Position numbers and translations under genes: made by a program. The notes beneath the pieces are model-generated. The model saw nothing but the letters and a program-made list of their open reading frames with translations. It was not told the origin of the DNA and ran no database searches. Below, piece after piece: positions 35,039 to 42,994 of a stretch of DNA of 49,314 nucleotides. Numbering within the stretch: the stretch's first letter is position 1; the number at the start of each line of letters is the position of its first letter. Source of the stretch: DASXRU01 sp039933315 (GTDB taxonomy: Bacteria; Acidobacteriota; Blastocatellia; Pyrinomonadales; Pyrinomonadaceae); NCBI GenBank assembly GCA_039933315.1, contig JBDTOI010000011.1, positions 1 to 49,314 of the forward strand, written 5' to 3'.

Positions 35039-35836
35039 ATGTCGCAAGCAATGGCCGCAGACTACGAGACACTGCTGGTTGAGCGGCGAGGACGCGTCGC
35101 GATAGTCACCATCAACCGGCCGGATAAGAGAAATGCCCTGAACATTAAGACCCGCGAGGAAGGCGCGGCGGTGCTGGAGCAACTCCAGAACGAGGACGAG
35201 GTGCGCGTGGTAGTCATCACGGGCGCCGGCGACAAAGCCTTTATCGCCGGAGCGGACATCGCGGAGTTTGCCGGGCGCACGGCGCTGATGCAGCGCAACG
35301 TTATGCTGGGCCGCTCGCTTTTCACTGCCATCGATATTTTTCCCAAGCCGGTGATTGCCATGATAAACGGTTACTGCCTGGGTGGCGGTTGCGAGCTGGC
35401 CCTGGCTTGCGACCTGCGCATAGCCAGCCAGAGCGCCTCGTTCGGCCAGCCGGAGATTAATCTCGGCATTATTCCCGGCGGTGGCGGCACGCAACGTTTG
35501 ACCCGTCTGATCGGTGAAGGCAAAGCGATGGAGCTGATACTAACCGGCGAGATTATCGACGCGCAGACGGCTTTAAGCCTGGGATTGGTTAATCACGTGG
35601 TGCCGGCGGATCAGCTCGAAGCAAAGACTTTGGAGATTGCTAATCGAATGGCGGAGAAGAGTCCGGTGGCGCTGCGTTTGGCCAAGGAAGCCGTGAAGTT
35701 GGCCTCGCGATCAAACCTGGATGAAGGGTTGCGGCGTGAAGTGGATCTATTCGCCATGTGTTTTTCCAGCGAAGACAAAGATGAAGGGGTGAACGCTTTC
35801 CTGGAGAAGCGCAAGCCGGAGTTTAAGGGAAGGTAG
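35039..35836 (+). CDS. Enoyl-CoA hydratase / crotonase family protein
   Basis: 265 residues from the ATG with GGAGAG eight bases before it (a longer frame upstream is not credible). Crotonase fold: oxyanion-hole segments AFIAGADIAEF and NGYCLGGGCELALACDLR, with the catalytic glutamates expected in CELAL and PEINLGIIPGGGGTQRL. It hydrates trans-2-enoyl-CoA to 3-hydroxyacyl-CoA and would feed the 3-hydroxyacyl-CoA dehydrogenase encoded at 29003-29893. Length is normal. A repeat of GAGATCTCAGATC units follows its stop. Confidence 0.94.
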   Translation: MSQAMAADYETLLVERRGRVAIVTINRPDKRNALNIKTREEGAAVLEQLQNEDEVRVVVITGAGDKAFIAGADIAEFAGRTALMQRNVMLGRSLFTAIDIFPKPVIAMINGYCLGGGCELALACDLRIASQSASFGQPEINLGIIPGGGGTQRLTRLIGEGKAMELILTGEIIDAQTALSLGLVNHVVPADQLEAKTLEIANRMAEKSPVALRLAKEAVKLASRSNLDEGLRREVDLFAMCFSSEDKDEGVNAFLEKRKPEFKGR

Positions 35837-35841
35837 GCCTT

Positions 35842-35901
35842 TGAGATCTCAGTTCTCAGATCTGAAATTTGAGATCTGAAATTTGAGATCTCAGATCTAA
35901 G
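35842..35901. repeat. GAGATCTGAAATTT tandem repeat (family D), copy 1
   Basis: Four or five degenerate units of TCAGATCTGAAATTTGAGA type, each self-complementary through AGATCT. A second copy is at 39294-39325. Confidence 0.8.
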
Positions 35902-35908
35902 GAAACCC

Positions 35909-36124
35909 GTGAAAGCTATTTTCGTGATAGTGGGTCTGGCAATCGCCACAGCGGGAGGTGTAATAGCCTACCGGGCAATCTTTCTTGAACCACCTGCCGC
36001 CGTGTTGGTGACGGAAACACACGTGCGCGAGTTGCCTAACACTCTACGCGTGGCCGGCGGCATCGCCATGCTGGTGGTAGGCGCGGCTCTCGCTTTCTTC
36101 GGAGCGCGCCGGGGCAGGCGGTAA
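35909..36124 (+). CDS. Small two-TM membrane protein (DUF3185-like)
   Basis: 71 residues with membrane segments at about 4-24 and 46-65 and a basic C-terminus GARRGRR. GTG start preceded by AAGGA seven bases upstream. Topology and size resemble DUF3185, but the sequence match is from memory only. It is 70 bases after the enoyl-CoA hydratase stop, with a tandem repeat in between. No known function. Confidence 0.6.
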   Translation: MKAIFVIVGLAIATAGGVIAYRAIFLEPPAAVLVTETHVRELPNTLRVAGGIAMLVVGAALAFFGARRGRR

Positions 36125-36168
36125 GCATTAGACAAACTCCACACTCGAAATTCATAAACCCTGCTCGC

Positions 36169-36196
36169 TTGACCTGCTTTTGCGCGCTGGGCTAAT
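36169..36196 (+). promoter_or_regulatory. Promoter of tRNA-Ala
   Basis: TTGACC at 36169-36174 and GCTAAT at 36191-36196 are 16 bases apart, and TGG directly precedes the -10 as in an extended -10. The transcript would start about 55 bases upstream of the tRNA. Confidence 0.5.
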
Positions 36197-36257
36197 CTCC
36201 TTCCACATCAACTACGCCGCTCGCCTCAACATTGGATTAATTGGCGTAATGCAGTCA

Positions 36258-36333
36258 GGGGCCGTAGCTCAGCTGGGAGAGCGCATGACTGGCAGTCATG
36301 AGGTCAGGGGTTCGATCCCCCTCGGCTCCACCA
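36258..36333 (+). tRNA. tRNA-Ala (anticodon GGC)
   Basis: A 76-base cloverleaf with CCA encoded. The acceptor stem GGGGCCG / CGGCTCC contains the G3:U70 wobble pair that marks alanine tRNAs. The anticodon arm is CATGA-CTGGCAG-TCATG, giving anticodon GGC, and the T arm is AGGGG-TTCGATC-CCCCT. It reads GCC codons. Confidence 0.98.
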
Positions 36334-36791
36334 AATCCTGCCGCCGCCACCCGTCACAAGCAGAAACCATTTTCCATATCTCAATTTCCATTTAGGACTC
36401 TGTTCCTATCTGCGAATGAAAAATTGAAAATTATGGAAAATGAGATATATGGCAAGATATGGAAAATCAAAAACCCACGCCCTGGCTTCTCATCACTCCT
36501 GATCTCATTCTGCTAAACAATGATCTTCACCGATAAACTCTGCTAATCGCCCTCTGGTATTTTTTGGAAAGCTCACGGGATTGAGTTTGTTATTGCTTCA
36601 TACGTGACGAGTGTCTGTGCCCGGGCGGTTGCTGGTGCGGGAGAACTGCCGGAAGTCAACTGGAAGGTTGCAGGTTAGAGTTGCGATTGCCCCCGCATCT
36701 CTGATCCTGATCAATCTCTGGGCAATCGTCTACTTCACGGTTGTCGCGCGTCGGTTGTGCATACGAAGTAAGCAGATCAGCGGAGACCATC
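36334..36791. other. Spacer between tRNA-Ala and the PEP-CTERM genes
   Basis: 458 bases. The first 135 bases hold a palindromic repeat (family F). The rest shows no repeat or gene and presumably holds the promoter of the first PEP-CTERM gene. Confidence 0.6.
36368..36468. repeat. TTTTCCATATCTC palindrome (family F), copy 1
   Basis: CCATTTTCCATATCTCAATT on the left pairs imperfectly with GAGATATATGGCAAGATATGG and its flank on the right. Related sequences are at 38270-38310 and in the pair 41006-41027 / 41290-41310. Confidence 0.65.
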
Positions 36792-37436
36792 ATGAAAACT
36801 CAATTGACGACGCCGGCCAAATCTCTTGCACTCCTTGTAGCCGCGATCGCCGTCTTTACGCTCAGCCAGGGTGTTGCGCGCGCCGCTGACACTACTATTT
36901 CCGGTTTCACGACCGGAAACATTATCGGCGCTCCCTCGCTAACATTTACCGGGAACTCCTTTAGCGCCACAACGGCAGGGCAGATTGCCTCGCTAAGCGA
37001 TGTTAATAGGCTGGGCACATTTACTCTGAACCCTGATGCTTTAACCGGCCTGAACGGAACGTTCACTATGACCGTAACCTTCACCAACCCGACGGGCATC
37101 ATCGGCTCGCCGAGCGGAACCTTCTTCGCAGACATCCAGGGCACCGTCTCGCCAGATTTAGATCGGGGTGGCGGAGAGATCGAATTTATCACACGCTCTT
37201 TGCGATTTGACTTCAATAACTCGATTGGCTCTGGCACCTTCATACTGTCGATCCCCGACAGGGTGTTCGTCCAAACCGGTCGCTCAGCTGAATTCACGGG
37301 CCGCTTGCAGGCCCAACAGCAATTAGCCGTTCCTGAGCCATCCACGCTGCTTCTACTAGGAACCGGATTGACCGGGTTGGCAGGAGCGGCGCGGCGAAGG
37401 CGGCGAAGAATGAAACGTGGCGACTCTGACGAGTAA
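36792..37436 (+). CDS. PEP-CTERM protein (paralog 1)
   Basis: 214 residues from the ATG with CGGAG six bases upstream. Signal peptide MKTQLTTPAKSLALLVAAIA. The middle is a Gly/Thr/Ser-rich all-beta domain. The C-terminus has VPEPSTLLLLGTGLTG, then a basic tail RRRRRRMK: the PEP motif, hydrophobic segment and Arg cluster of an exosortase sorting signal. Such proteins are cleaved and anchored by an exosortase (not seen in this window) and often belong to extracellular polysaccharide systems. It is about 35-40% identical by eye to the next gene, so the pair arose by tandem duplication. Confidence 0.93.
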   Translation: MKTQLTTPAKSLALLVAAIAVFTLSQGVARAADTTISGFTTGNIIGAPSLTFTGNSFSATTAGQIASLSDVNRLGTFTLNPDALTGLNGTFTMTVTFTNPTGIIGSPSGTFFADIQGTVSPDLDRGGGEIEFITRSLRFDFNNSIGSGTFILSIPDRVFVQTGRSAEFTGRLQAQQQLAVPEPSTLLLLGTGLTGLAGAARRRRRRMKRGDSDE

Positions 37437-37505
37437 ACAGTAGCCCCACCGAGTTGCCCTGCGTCCTATCTGGAGCGCTGACTTGAGAAAAGGAATGAGG
37501 ACATT

Positions 37506-38141
37506 ATGAAAAATCACCTGACCGTTCTAGCGAAGTCTCTTGTTTTAGCTGGGGCCGCTTTCGGCATCCTTGCCTTTAGCCAGGGTGTGGCGCGGGCAGA
37601 TGAGGTAACTATCTCTGGTTCCACCACCGGGATTACCAGCGCTCCACACTTGACGTTTGGTGGTACCGGATTTTTTACCGGCACAACAGCGCTTGGTATC
37701 GGTTCCCTGAGCAGGCCTAACGACCTGGGAGTATTTACCCTGAGCACGACGCCGGTAGCAGAGTTGGTGGGTGGCGCGTTCCAGTTGGACATCACGTTCA
37801 CGGCGCCGGCTGGCATCAACGGGGGACAGGGCGCCAGTTACATGGCGACGATTTTCGGCAGTGTCTCGCCAAACGTAGATCAGGGTGGAGTGAACATCCA
37901 CTTCCTTAATCCAACTCAGACCTTTATCTTCAACGACGGGACCAACACAGGCTCGTTCTCGCTGACTGTCCCCGATCTATTCGTGCAATCAGGCCGCGAC
38001 GCTTTCTTAACGGCAGGATTTACCGGGCAGCAGTCAACCGCGATTCCTGAACCGGCAACGCTGCTTCTTTTGGGTACGGGCCTAACCGGCATCGCCGCCA
38101 AGCTGCGACAGAGGAAGAAGGCGCGCGGCAAGATTAGCTAG
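37506..38141 (+). CDS. PEP-CTERM protein (paralog 2)
   Basis: 211 residues, same layout as the preceding paralog: signal peptide KSLVLAGAAFGILAFSQGVARA, beta-rich body with GSVSPNVDQGG, which parallels GTVSPDLDRGG in paralog 1, and the sorting signal IPEPATLLLLGTGLTGIAA with a KLRQRKKARGK tail. GAGGAC precedes the ATG by six bases. The gap to paralog 1 is 69 bases, so the two are likely one transcript ended by the terminator at 38163-38203. Confidence 0.93.
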   Translation: MKNHLTVLAKSLVLAGAAFGILAFSQGVARADEVTISGSTTGITSAPHLTFGGTGFFTGTTALGIGSLSRPNDLGVFTLSTTPVAELVGGAFQLDITFTAPAGINGGQGASYMATIFGSVSPNVDQGGVNIHFLNPTQTFIFNDGTNTGSFSLTVPDLFVQSGRDAFLTAGFTGQQSTAIPEPATLLLLGTGLTGIAAKLRQRKKARGKIS

Positions 38142-38162
38142 CCCGACCTTAATGTTAGACAA

Positions 38163-38203
38163 ATCAAGGCCGGCGAAGTGAGATTCGCCGGCCTCGATTG
38201 TTT
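38163..38203 (+). terminator. Terminator of the PEP-CTERM unit
   Basis: Perfect 11-base-pair stem AGGCCGGCGAA / TTCGCCGGCCT with a 6-base loop, plus ATC/GAT outer pairing, followed by TTGTTTG. Confidence 0.7.
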
Positions 38204-38373
38204 GTAGGGGCGGCACTCCGTGGCCGCCCCTTGTCTTTCCGCAGGACCGATTAACGGAACAGGTAGTCCGATGACCAATGAAATATGAAAAATGATATAC
38301 GGAAAATGGTTTGATCTCCGTGCCTGGTTAACAAAACAAAAACAGGGGCGGCCACGGAGTGCCGCCCCTACAA
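38202..38373. repeat. REPIN-like inverted element (family E), copy 1
   Basis: A perfect 30-base inverted repeat: left copy at 38202-38231, right copy at 38344-38373. Each copy is itself palindromic (AGGGGCGGC and GCCGCCCCT ends around ACTCCGTG). The roughly 112-base centre contains a family F sequence (38270-38310). The element ends one base before the stop codon of the convergent zinc-ribbon gene. A second element with the same left arm lies at 43440-43547. Confidence 0.85.
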
Positions 38374-38374
38374 C

Positions 38375-39109
38375 TCAGTCGCGGAGCAAATTCAACAGCG
38401 CCGCCGTGGCCGAAACTCCTGAAGCCCGCTCCTCATCCAGATCCAGGATCTTGCCAAAGGGTTTGACATAGTGGGCGGCTGCAAACTGTTCTGTGCGCAA
38501 CTTGCGGCGCTCTTCTTCGATCTCATGTTTCTCGCGAGCGCGCGCACCCTCCAATCCGCCGGCGCGTATGAACTCAATAATCTGGCGCAGTTCATCAGCG
38601 TCGAACCATGTACCGTGACCCTTGCAGATATCCACCACCACGCCCGAGCAGCGCGCAAAGTTGATCCGGTTCATTAATTGGTCGCAGAGGGGGCAGGGGA
38701 TATACCGAATCTTCAGAGACCCGGTGTTCGTGACCGGGTGATGAGCGGCGATTGACGCCGTTCCCAGCACTGCTGCCTGTTGCTCGCGCTCAGCGCAAAT
38801 CTTTTCCAGGGCTGAAACATCAACCCATAGGCCGCTACATTTCGCGCACTCGCGAAGGCTGGTTGAGCCGACCGCGATGGGCGTCATATCCAAAGCGCAT
38901 CGCGGGCACTTTAACGGAGTTGCGTCTGCGTCTGATACACGTGCAGCTGCGGCGCCGCAGTGTGGACAATGCTTGCTGCCGAGGAACATCATGCCAAAGC
39001 ATGAGGGGCAGGAGACGGTCGCCAGTCTTGATTCGCAAAATCTGCAAACAAGTGCGGCCGTTGAACTGGCGGCGCCGCAGTTTGGACAATTAAGTGTTCC
39101 CGCTTCCAT
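38375..39109 (-). CDS. Zinc-ribbon protein with TFIIB-type zinc finger
   Basis: 244 residues with about six Cys-x2-Cys pairs. The N-terminus has a double zinc ribbon (CPNCGAAS, CRFCES, CPSCFG, CPHCGAA) in residues 8-55. Next comes CPRCALDM...CAKCSGLWVD, and a second CPLCDQLM...CKGHGTWFDADELRQI, the last two matching the zf-TFIIB family (PF13453). A charged helix follows (about 185-215). Such proteins are of unknown function and probably bind nucleic acid or protein. The stop abuts the family E element. Confidence 0.88.
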   Translation of the reverse strand: MEAGTLNCPNCGAASSTAALVCRFCESRLATVSCPSCFGMMFLGSKHCPHCGAAAARVSDADATPLKCPRCALDMTPIAVGSTSLRECAKCSGLWVDVSALEKICAEREQQAAVLGTASIAAHHPVTNTGSLKIRYIPCPLCDQLMNRINFARCSGVVVDICKGHGTWFDADELRQIIEFIRAGGLEGARAREKHEIEEERRKLRTEQFAAAHYVKPFGKILDLDEERASGVSATAALLNLLRD

Positions 39110-39246
39110 TGCTGCCTTCCGATGGCCTGAAATAAGGACGAGCGGCCTTGCATCGTGATGCCTGCGAAGTGGCTGCTAACGCGGATCAGGGCTGACTCAT
39201 CCTGAGTTATACTAACAAAATCAACGTGGAGAGAGGCACCGAATTT

Positions 39247-39283
39247 GGAGAGCGGTGGCAAGCGGAGCGCGACACCGCTTTGG
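39247..39283. repeat. AGCGGTGGCAAGCGG palindrome
   Basis: AGCGGTG and CACCGCT arms enclose GCAAGCGGAGCGCGA. No second copy is in this window, but its AGCGGTGTCGCGCTCCGCTT form looks like a repeat unit. Confidence 0.55.
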
Positions 39284-39293
39284 ATATTTTCTA

Positions 39294-39325
39294 GAATCTC
39301 AGATCTCAGATTTGAGATCTGAAAT
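39294..39325. repeat. GAGATCTGAAATTT tandem repeat (family D), copy 2
   Basis: GAATCTCAGATCTCAGATTT and the following GAGATCTGAAAT share the units of the copy at 35842-35901. Confidence 0.75.
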
Positions 39326-39413
39326 GAAGACAACCCAACACCACCGTCGTTGGGTCGCTCTTTCGGCGCACACAACATTTCACAAACGGCTCTTAACCAA
39401 ACGGACAAAGCGG

Positions 39414-40970
39414 ATGACCAGTGTACTGGATGAAATAGCGACGGAGCGGGGGCCGGAGATCGATCCCTTTCTAATCTCCGCCGCGCTGAAGGACGAATCC
39501 GATCCGCCCATCGTAATGGGTCTGGATATTGGGACCTCCGGCGTCCGGGCCATGCTCTTCGATGGGCGGGCCGAGGAGATCGACAGTGTCATAGTCCATC
39601 TCGCCGGCGATTTGTATAAGCCGCTCAGCTCGGGCTCTGACGCCAATGCCGATGCGCTGGTGAGTTATGTGACTGAAGCCATCGACGGCCTGTTGGCGCG
39701 AGTCGCGGAAAAGATCTCGCGCATCAATCTGGTTGCGGTCTCATGTTTCTGGCACAGCCTGGTGGGAGCTAACGAAGCCGGGTTGGCAATCACCCCGGTG
39801 CTCAGTTGGGCGGATAGGCGAGCGTCTGCCGAAGCAGAACAACTAAGACAGCTTTTCGATGAGCGCGAGTTTCATCAACGCACCGGTTGCCGCTTTCATT
39901 CAAGTTACTGGCCGGCAAAGTTGCTCTGGCTGCGCGCGCAACATAGCAGTCTTTATCAGGAAGTTGCCAGGTGGATGTCTTTCGGAGAGTACCTGCAGCT
40001 GCGTTTCTTCGCTGAAACCGAAGCCAGTGTGTCGATGGCATCCGGCACCGGACTCATGAACCAGCGCAGCTGTGAATGGGATCAGGACCTGCTGCAGAAA
40101 CTTGAAATCAGCGCCGATACCTTGCCCATCATCGCGCAACCGGGCAAAACGCTGGCCACGTTGACGGAACCCTATGCCACGCGCTGGCCTGCGCTCAGCG
40201 CGGCGCAATGGTTTCCGGCCGTGGGGGATGGCGCCGCCAGCAACATTGGCGCGGGCTGCACTACGGCTGATAGCGCGCTGCTGATGATTGGAACTTCGGG
40301 CGCGATGCGCGTGGTTTACGAAGGTGATCCGCCGGCCGTGCTTCCCTCAGAGCTGTGGAGTTACCGGGTTGATCGGCGGCGGGTGGTGGTGGGTGGCGCG
40401 CTTTCAGATGGTGGCGGCCTTTATCGTTGGCTGCGCGACACGCTGGCCCTGGAGCAGGACGATGCTGAGATCGAGCGCGCGCTGGCGGCAATGGAACCAA
40501 CCACCCACGGACTCACCATACTTCCCTTCTGGGCCGGCGAGCGCAGTACGGGTTGGTCTGCCAACACTCAGGGGGCCATCCTGGGACTAACATCTACGAC
40601 CAGGCCCTTAGATATCTTACGGGCGGCGATGGAGTCCGTTGCTTATCGCTTTGCCCTCGTGTCGGAGGCGCTTGATTCGTTGGCGCCCCAGGCGTCGGTT
40701 CTTGCGGCGGGTAATGCGTTGCTTGCTTCTCCATGCTGGACCCAGATTATTGCCGACGTATTGGGACGACCGATCAAGCTTTCGACCGCACGTGAAGCTT
40801 CGTGTCGTGGCGCCGGCCTGCTGGCACTGGAGGCGTCAGGCAAGATTGAAAACCTGGCCCGCCTTTCCGCTTCCTTTGATCGCGTGTTTGTCCCCGACAT
40901 GAGGCGCCATGAACAGTACCGCTTGGCCCTGGCAATGCAGCAGGCGACATATGACAGGCTCTTTACGTAG
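39414..40970 (+). CDS. FGGY-family carbohydrate kinase (gluconokinase-like)
   Basis: 518 residues from the ATG at 39414; the frame is open for 53 more codons but those are encoded by repeats. The N-terminal phosphate-binding segment is MGLDIGTSGVRAMLFD (near residue 36 of this start). SWADRRA is the usual FGGY substrate-proximal motif, and GDGAASNIGAGC and IGTSGAMRVV are the adenosine-binding parts. The C-terminal lobe has ILRAAMESVAYRFALVSEAL. It phosphorylates a sugar or sugar acid such as gluconate with ATP; the precise substrate cannot be read from the sequence. No operon partner is present. Confidence 0.88.
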   Translation: MTSVLDEIATERGPEIDPFLISAALKDESDPPIVMGLDIGTSGVRAMLFDGRAEEIDSVIVHLAGDLYKPLSSGSDANADALVSYVTEAIDGLLARVAEKISRINLVAVSCFWHSLVGANEAGLAITPVLSWADRRASAEAEQLRQLFDEREFHQRTGCRFHSSYWPAKLLWLRAQHSSLYQEVARWMSFGEYLQLRFFAETEASVSMASGTGLMNQRSCEWDQDLLQKLEISADTLPIIAQPGKTLATLTEPYATRWPALSAAQWFPAVGDGAASNIGAGCTTADSALLMIGTSGAMRVVYEGDPPAVLPSELWSYRVDRRRVVVGGALSDGGGLYRWLRDTLALEQDDAEIERALAAMEPTTHGLTILPFWAGERSTGWSANTQGAILGLTSTTRPLDILRAAMESVAYRFALVSEALDSLAPQASVLAAGNALLASPCWTQIIADVLGRPIKLSTAREASCRGAGLLALEASGKIENLARLSASFDRVFVPDMRRHEQYRLALAMQQATYDRLFT

Positions 40971-41322
40971 AAGGTAGCCGGTAATAAAGAAGAGAGGGAA
41001 GGGTTCCATTTTTCATATATCGTTTCGTTGGATTCAGCTTCACTCCTTGTTTTTTGATGAGGGGGAGGACTTGGTATAAGAGCGCTTGTTGGTCTGAGTT
41101 GGAGGTAATTTAGGTTGAGGTTTCACGCAAAGGCGCTAAGAAAGGAAGGACTCAAGGCGCAAAGAAAAAACTCAAACCTTTGCGCCTTCTGGTTTTCCTT
41201 TCTTGGCGCCTTTGCGCGAAACTGCAAGCTACCCGGGCGGTTTGTTTAAGCAGAAGAAAAACCATCCGAACCCGACCAACCCAGCACTGGAAAATGATAT
41301 ATGGAAAGTGCTTGCGCTCTCC
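40971..41322. other. Repeat-filled convergent spacer
   Basis: 352 bases between convergent genes, almost entirely repeats: a family F half-site (41006-41027), the family A palindrome (41113-41231) and the opposite family F half-site (41290-41310). No gene. Confidence 0.75.
41113..41231. repeat. Palindromic repeat family A, copy 3
   Basis: Arms TTTCACGCAAAGGCGCTAAG and CTTGGCGCCTTTGCGCGAAA with inner AAGGCGCAAAG / CTTTGCGCCTT. It is nested between two inverted family F half-sites. Confidence 0.85.
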
Positions 41323-41730
41323 TTAGCCCAGCCCCAGCCCGCAGAAGCCACATATGCGGTGGTCTTCCTTAATCAATAGTCCCAGCCAGCACAGGGGAAA
41401 GCAGAGCAGCAGCAACACCGCAAAGAGTATCCAGCCGCCGGTGGTGATTTTCCTCTCCAGTATCGGCGTCGCGTGGCTCTGGCAATAGGGACACTTGAAT
41501 CCGACATTACCGAATGGTTGAGGGACGTGGGCTAGTGGCGCCGGGGGCTGATAAGCATTAAAAGCCGGCGGCACGTAAGGCGGCGGCCGATCATCTACCC
41601 TGGCGTCGAGTCCCTTATTCAGCTCGCTACTCGCGCGCCATGACTCGGCTCCCAGCGGCAGCGGCGTGCCGCACTTAACGCAGAAACGACCACTGCCGTT
41701 TTCCGCTCCACATGATGTGCAAAAGGGCAT
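41323..41730 (-). CDS. Zinc-ribbon / LITAF-like membrane protein
   Basis: 135 residues. The N-terminus is a zinc ribbon (CTSCGAENGSGRFCVKCG, residues 4-21). A Pro-rich linker (about 45-70) leads to a LITAF-like domain: CPYC at about 80-83, a hydrophobic stretch (WILFAVLLLLCFPLCWLGLL, about 99-118), then HRICGFCGLGLG at the end. In eukaryotic LITAF proteins this split zinc site brings a membrane-dipping helix to the bilayer. The bacterial version is of unknown function and should be a peripheral membrane protein of the cytoplasmic side. No ribosome binding site was examined in detail. Confidence 0.8.
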   Translation of the reverse strand: MPFCTSCGAENGSGRFCVKCGTPLPLGAESWRASSELNKGLDARVDDRPPPYVPPAFNAYQPPAPLAHVPQPFGNVGFKCPYCQSHATPILERKITTGGWILFAVLLLLCFPLCWLGLLIKEDHRICGFCGLGLG

Positions 41731-41770
41731 AACTTAAATCTGCTGGAACCAGCTTTAGTTCGCGGGGAAT

Positions 41771-42559
41771 TCAGATGTTGGGAATCCAAAATGCCTGGTC
41801 GTCAACTTCCACACGCTTCAACCCGCGCCCGGGCAAATCAACTTCGCGGAGTCCCAGAAAAGTAAAATGCGGCCGGTCGCTCAGCACTGTCTGAAACCAG
41901 CCCTGCTCAGCCATCAGTTCGCGCACGCGCGGACTATGAAATTCAATGACGTCAAATGCCAGCATGGCGACATGCTGCGAAGTGCCGGGCGCCGCGATGG
42001 AATAAAGCACCGACTTGGAAAAATCCTTACTGAAGAATATGCCGTCCTTCTCGAGCTGCAGGACTTCTCCTACCTGCTCCATGATCGGCAGATTGCACAA
42101 GCGTTCAGTTTGTGGCGCGGATAGTTTACCTTGCGCTTCCCAGTAGTCCAGCGCCGGCAGGAAACGTGTGTTCCATAGTCGCAGCGTATCAGCGTAACTG
42201 CGGCGGGCCGCTTCGGCGCCATCGCGTGGTGTAATGTCCAGTCCCTCGGCGATGGCGTTTTCGCGGGCCTGCAAAAGGGCCGTGGTGGCCGCCGGTTGTA
42301 GTTCAACCTGCGCGCCTTTAATCGAGGCTGCGGTGAAACCGGCCGCGGCCTGAAACTGCTGCACCTCGTCCTCGCTGCTGAACACACACCGTGGCGGTGG
42401 AGTGACACTGTTCGCCGCCAGGAACATGGCTCCATAATCCTCCAGCACCCGCCGGGCCAACTTATTAGCCGTCGGACAAAGGTCTGTCATGGTCACGTTG
42501 CGCTCCTGCAAAGCTTCACGCAGCGCAGCGTAAAAGGGAGAGGTACTCTGGGCGTTCAT
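41771..42559 (-). CDS. Protein of unknown function with possible M15 peptidase motif
   Basis: 262 residues from the internal ATG giving MNAQSTSPFYAALREAL (an ATG 13 codons earlier is also possible; neither has a strong ribosome binding site). The C-terminal part has PGTSQHVAMLAFDV near residue 200, with H-x6-D spacing as in VanY-type D-Ala-D-Ala carboxypeptidases (PGTSEHQTGLAVDV), and DRPHFTFLGL near residue 240, which resembles the terminal WHFRYVG motif. The N-terminal half is helical and unrelated. No signal peptide is visible, which is odd for a peptidoglycan enzyme. The family assignment is inference. Confidence 0.55.
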   Translation of the reverse strand: MNAQSTSPFYAALREALQERNVTMTDLCPTANKLARRVLEDYGAMFLAANSVTPPPRCVFSSEDEVQQFQAAAGFTAASIKGAQVELQPAATTALLQARENAIAEGLDITPRDGAEAARRSYADTLRLWNTRFLPALDYWEAQGKLSAPQTERLCNLPIMEQVGEVLQLEKDGIFFSKDFSKSVLYSIAAPGTSQHVAMLAFDVIEFHSPRVRELMAEQGWFQTVLSDRPHFTFLGLREVDLPGRGLKRVEVDDQAFWIPNI

Positions 42560-42646
42560 TATTGTTGGTAACGAAAACTCAAACAGTGTATAAGGCAAGC
42601 TCGCCGCGTATGCAAAACGAAATCGACATCATAAGGGACTTTCTCG

Positions 42647-42868
42647 ATGAATGACACATCCCCGGAAGCTGAGCGAAAGATGCGGGAGATGATTATGGCC
42701 CGGAGCGGCGAGGAACGTTTCATTATGGGTGCGTTGATGTTCGATGCGGCCCGGGAAATCATTATTGCCTCCCTGCCTAAGGATCTGCCGGAAGCAGAGT
42801 TCAAGAGCCTTCTGTTCGAGCGAATCTACGGCGTGCCGCTTAGCCACTTTGTGAAAGAGCGCAGGTAA
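42647..42868 (+). CDS. Small protein of unknown function
   Basis: 73 residues, acidic and helical (MNDTSPEAERKMREMIMARS, then IASLPKDLPEAEFKSLLFER). AAGGGA lies eight bases before the ATG. I recall similar 70-residue proteins of no known function in many soil bacteria, sometimes near toxin-antitoxin genes. Divergent from the M15-like gene. Confidence 0.65.
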   Translation: MNDTSPEAERKMREMIMARSGEERFIMGALMFDAAREIIIASLPKDLPEAEFKSLLFERIYGVPLSHFVKERR

Positions 42869-42880
42869 CGGTCCCATGAG

Positions 42881-42950
42881 GTCAGTACCACCATGCGGTA
42901 GCGGGTGGGCCCGTACAGTGCCAATTGTCGATTTCGGATTGCCGATTGGT
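42881..42950. repeat. GTACCACC...GGGTGG and family I repeats
   Basis: GTCAGTACCACCATGCGGTA followed by GCGGGTGGGC forms a short imperfect hairpin. Next, 42921-42950 is a GATTTCGGATTGCCGATTGG-type tandem repeat related to the one at 9355. Confidence 0.5.
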
Positions 42951-42994
42951 TTTACCGGATAGTTAAACCCCCAACTGAAAAAGGAGAATTCGGC

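Larger units (their letters stand above)
39110..39413. other. Spacer with two repeats
   Basis: 304 bases between divergent genes. It holds a palindrome (39247-39283) and a family D tandem repeat (39294-39325). The open reading frame running through it is a repeat translation, not part of the kinase. Confidence 0.6.

Noticed and set aside
36180..36395. Open reading frame of 71 codons running through tRNA-Ala
   Set aside because: It is the translation of the tRNA (AVAQLGERMTGSHEVRGSIP), a well-known false gene.
36600..36791. Possible sigma-54 (GG-N10-GC) promoter for the PEP-CTERM genes
   Set aside because: Several GG/GC pairs were tried but none had the right spacing and flanking bases.
39255..39413. 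N-terminal extension of the FGGY kinase
   Set aside because: The extra 53 codons are encoded by a palindrome and a family D repeat and are not seen in kinases of this family.
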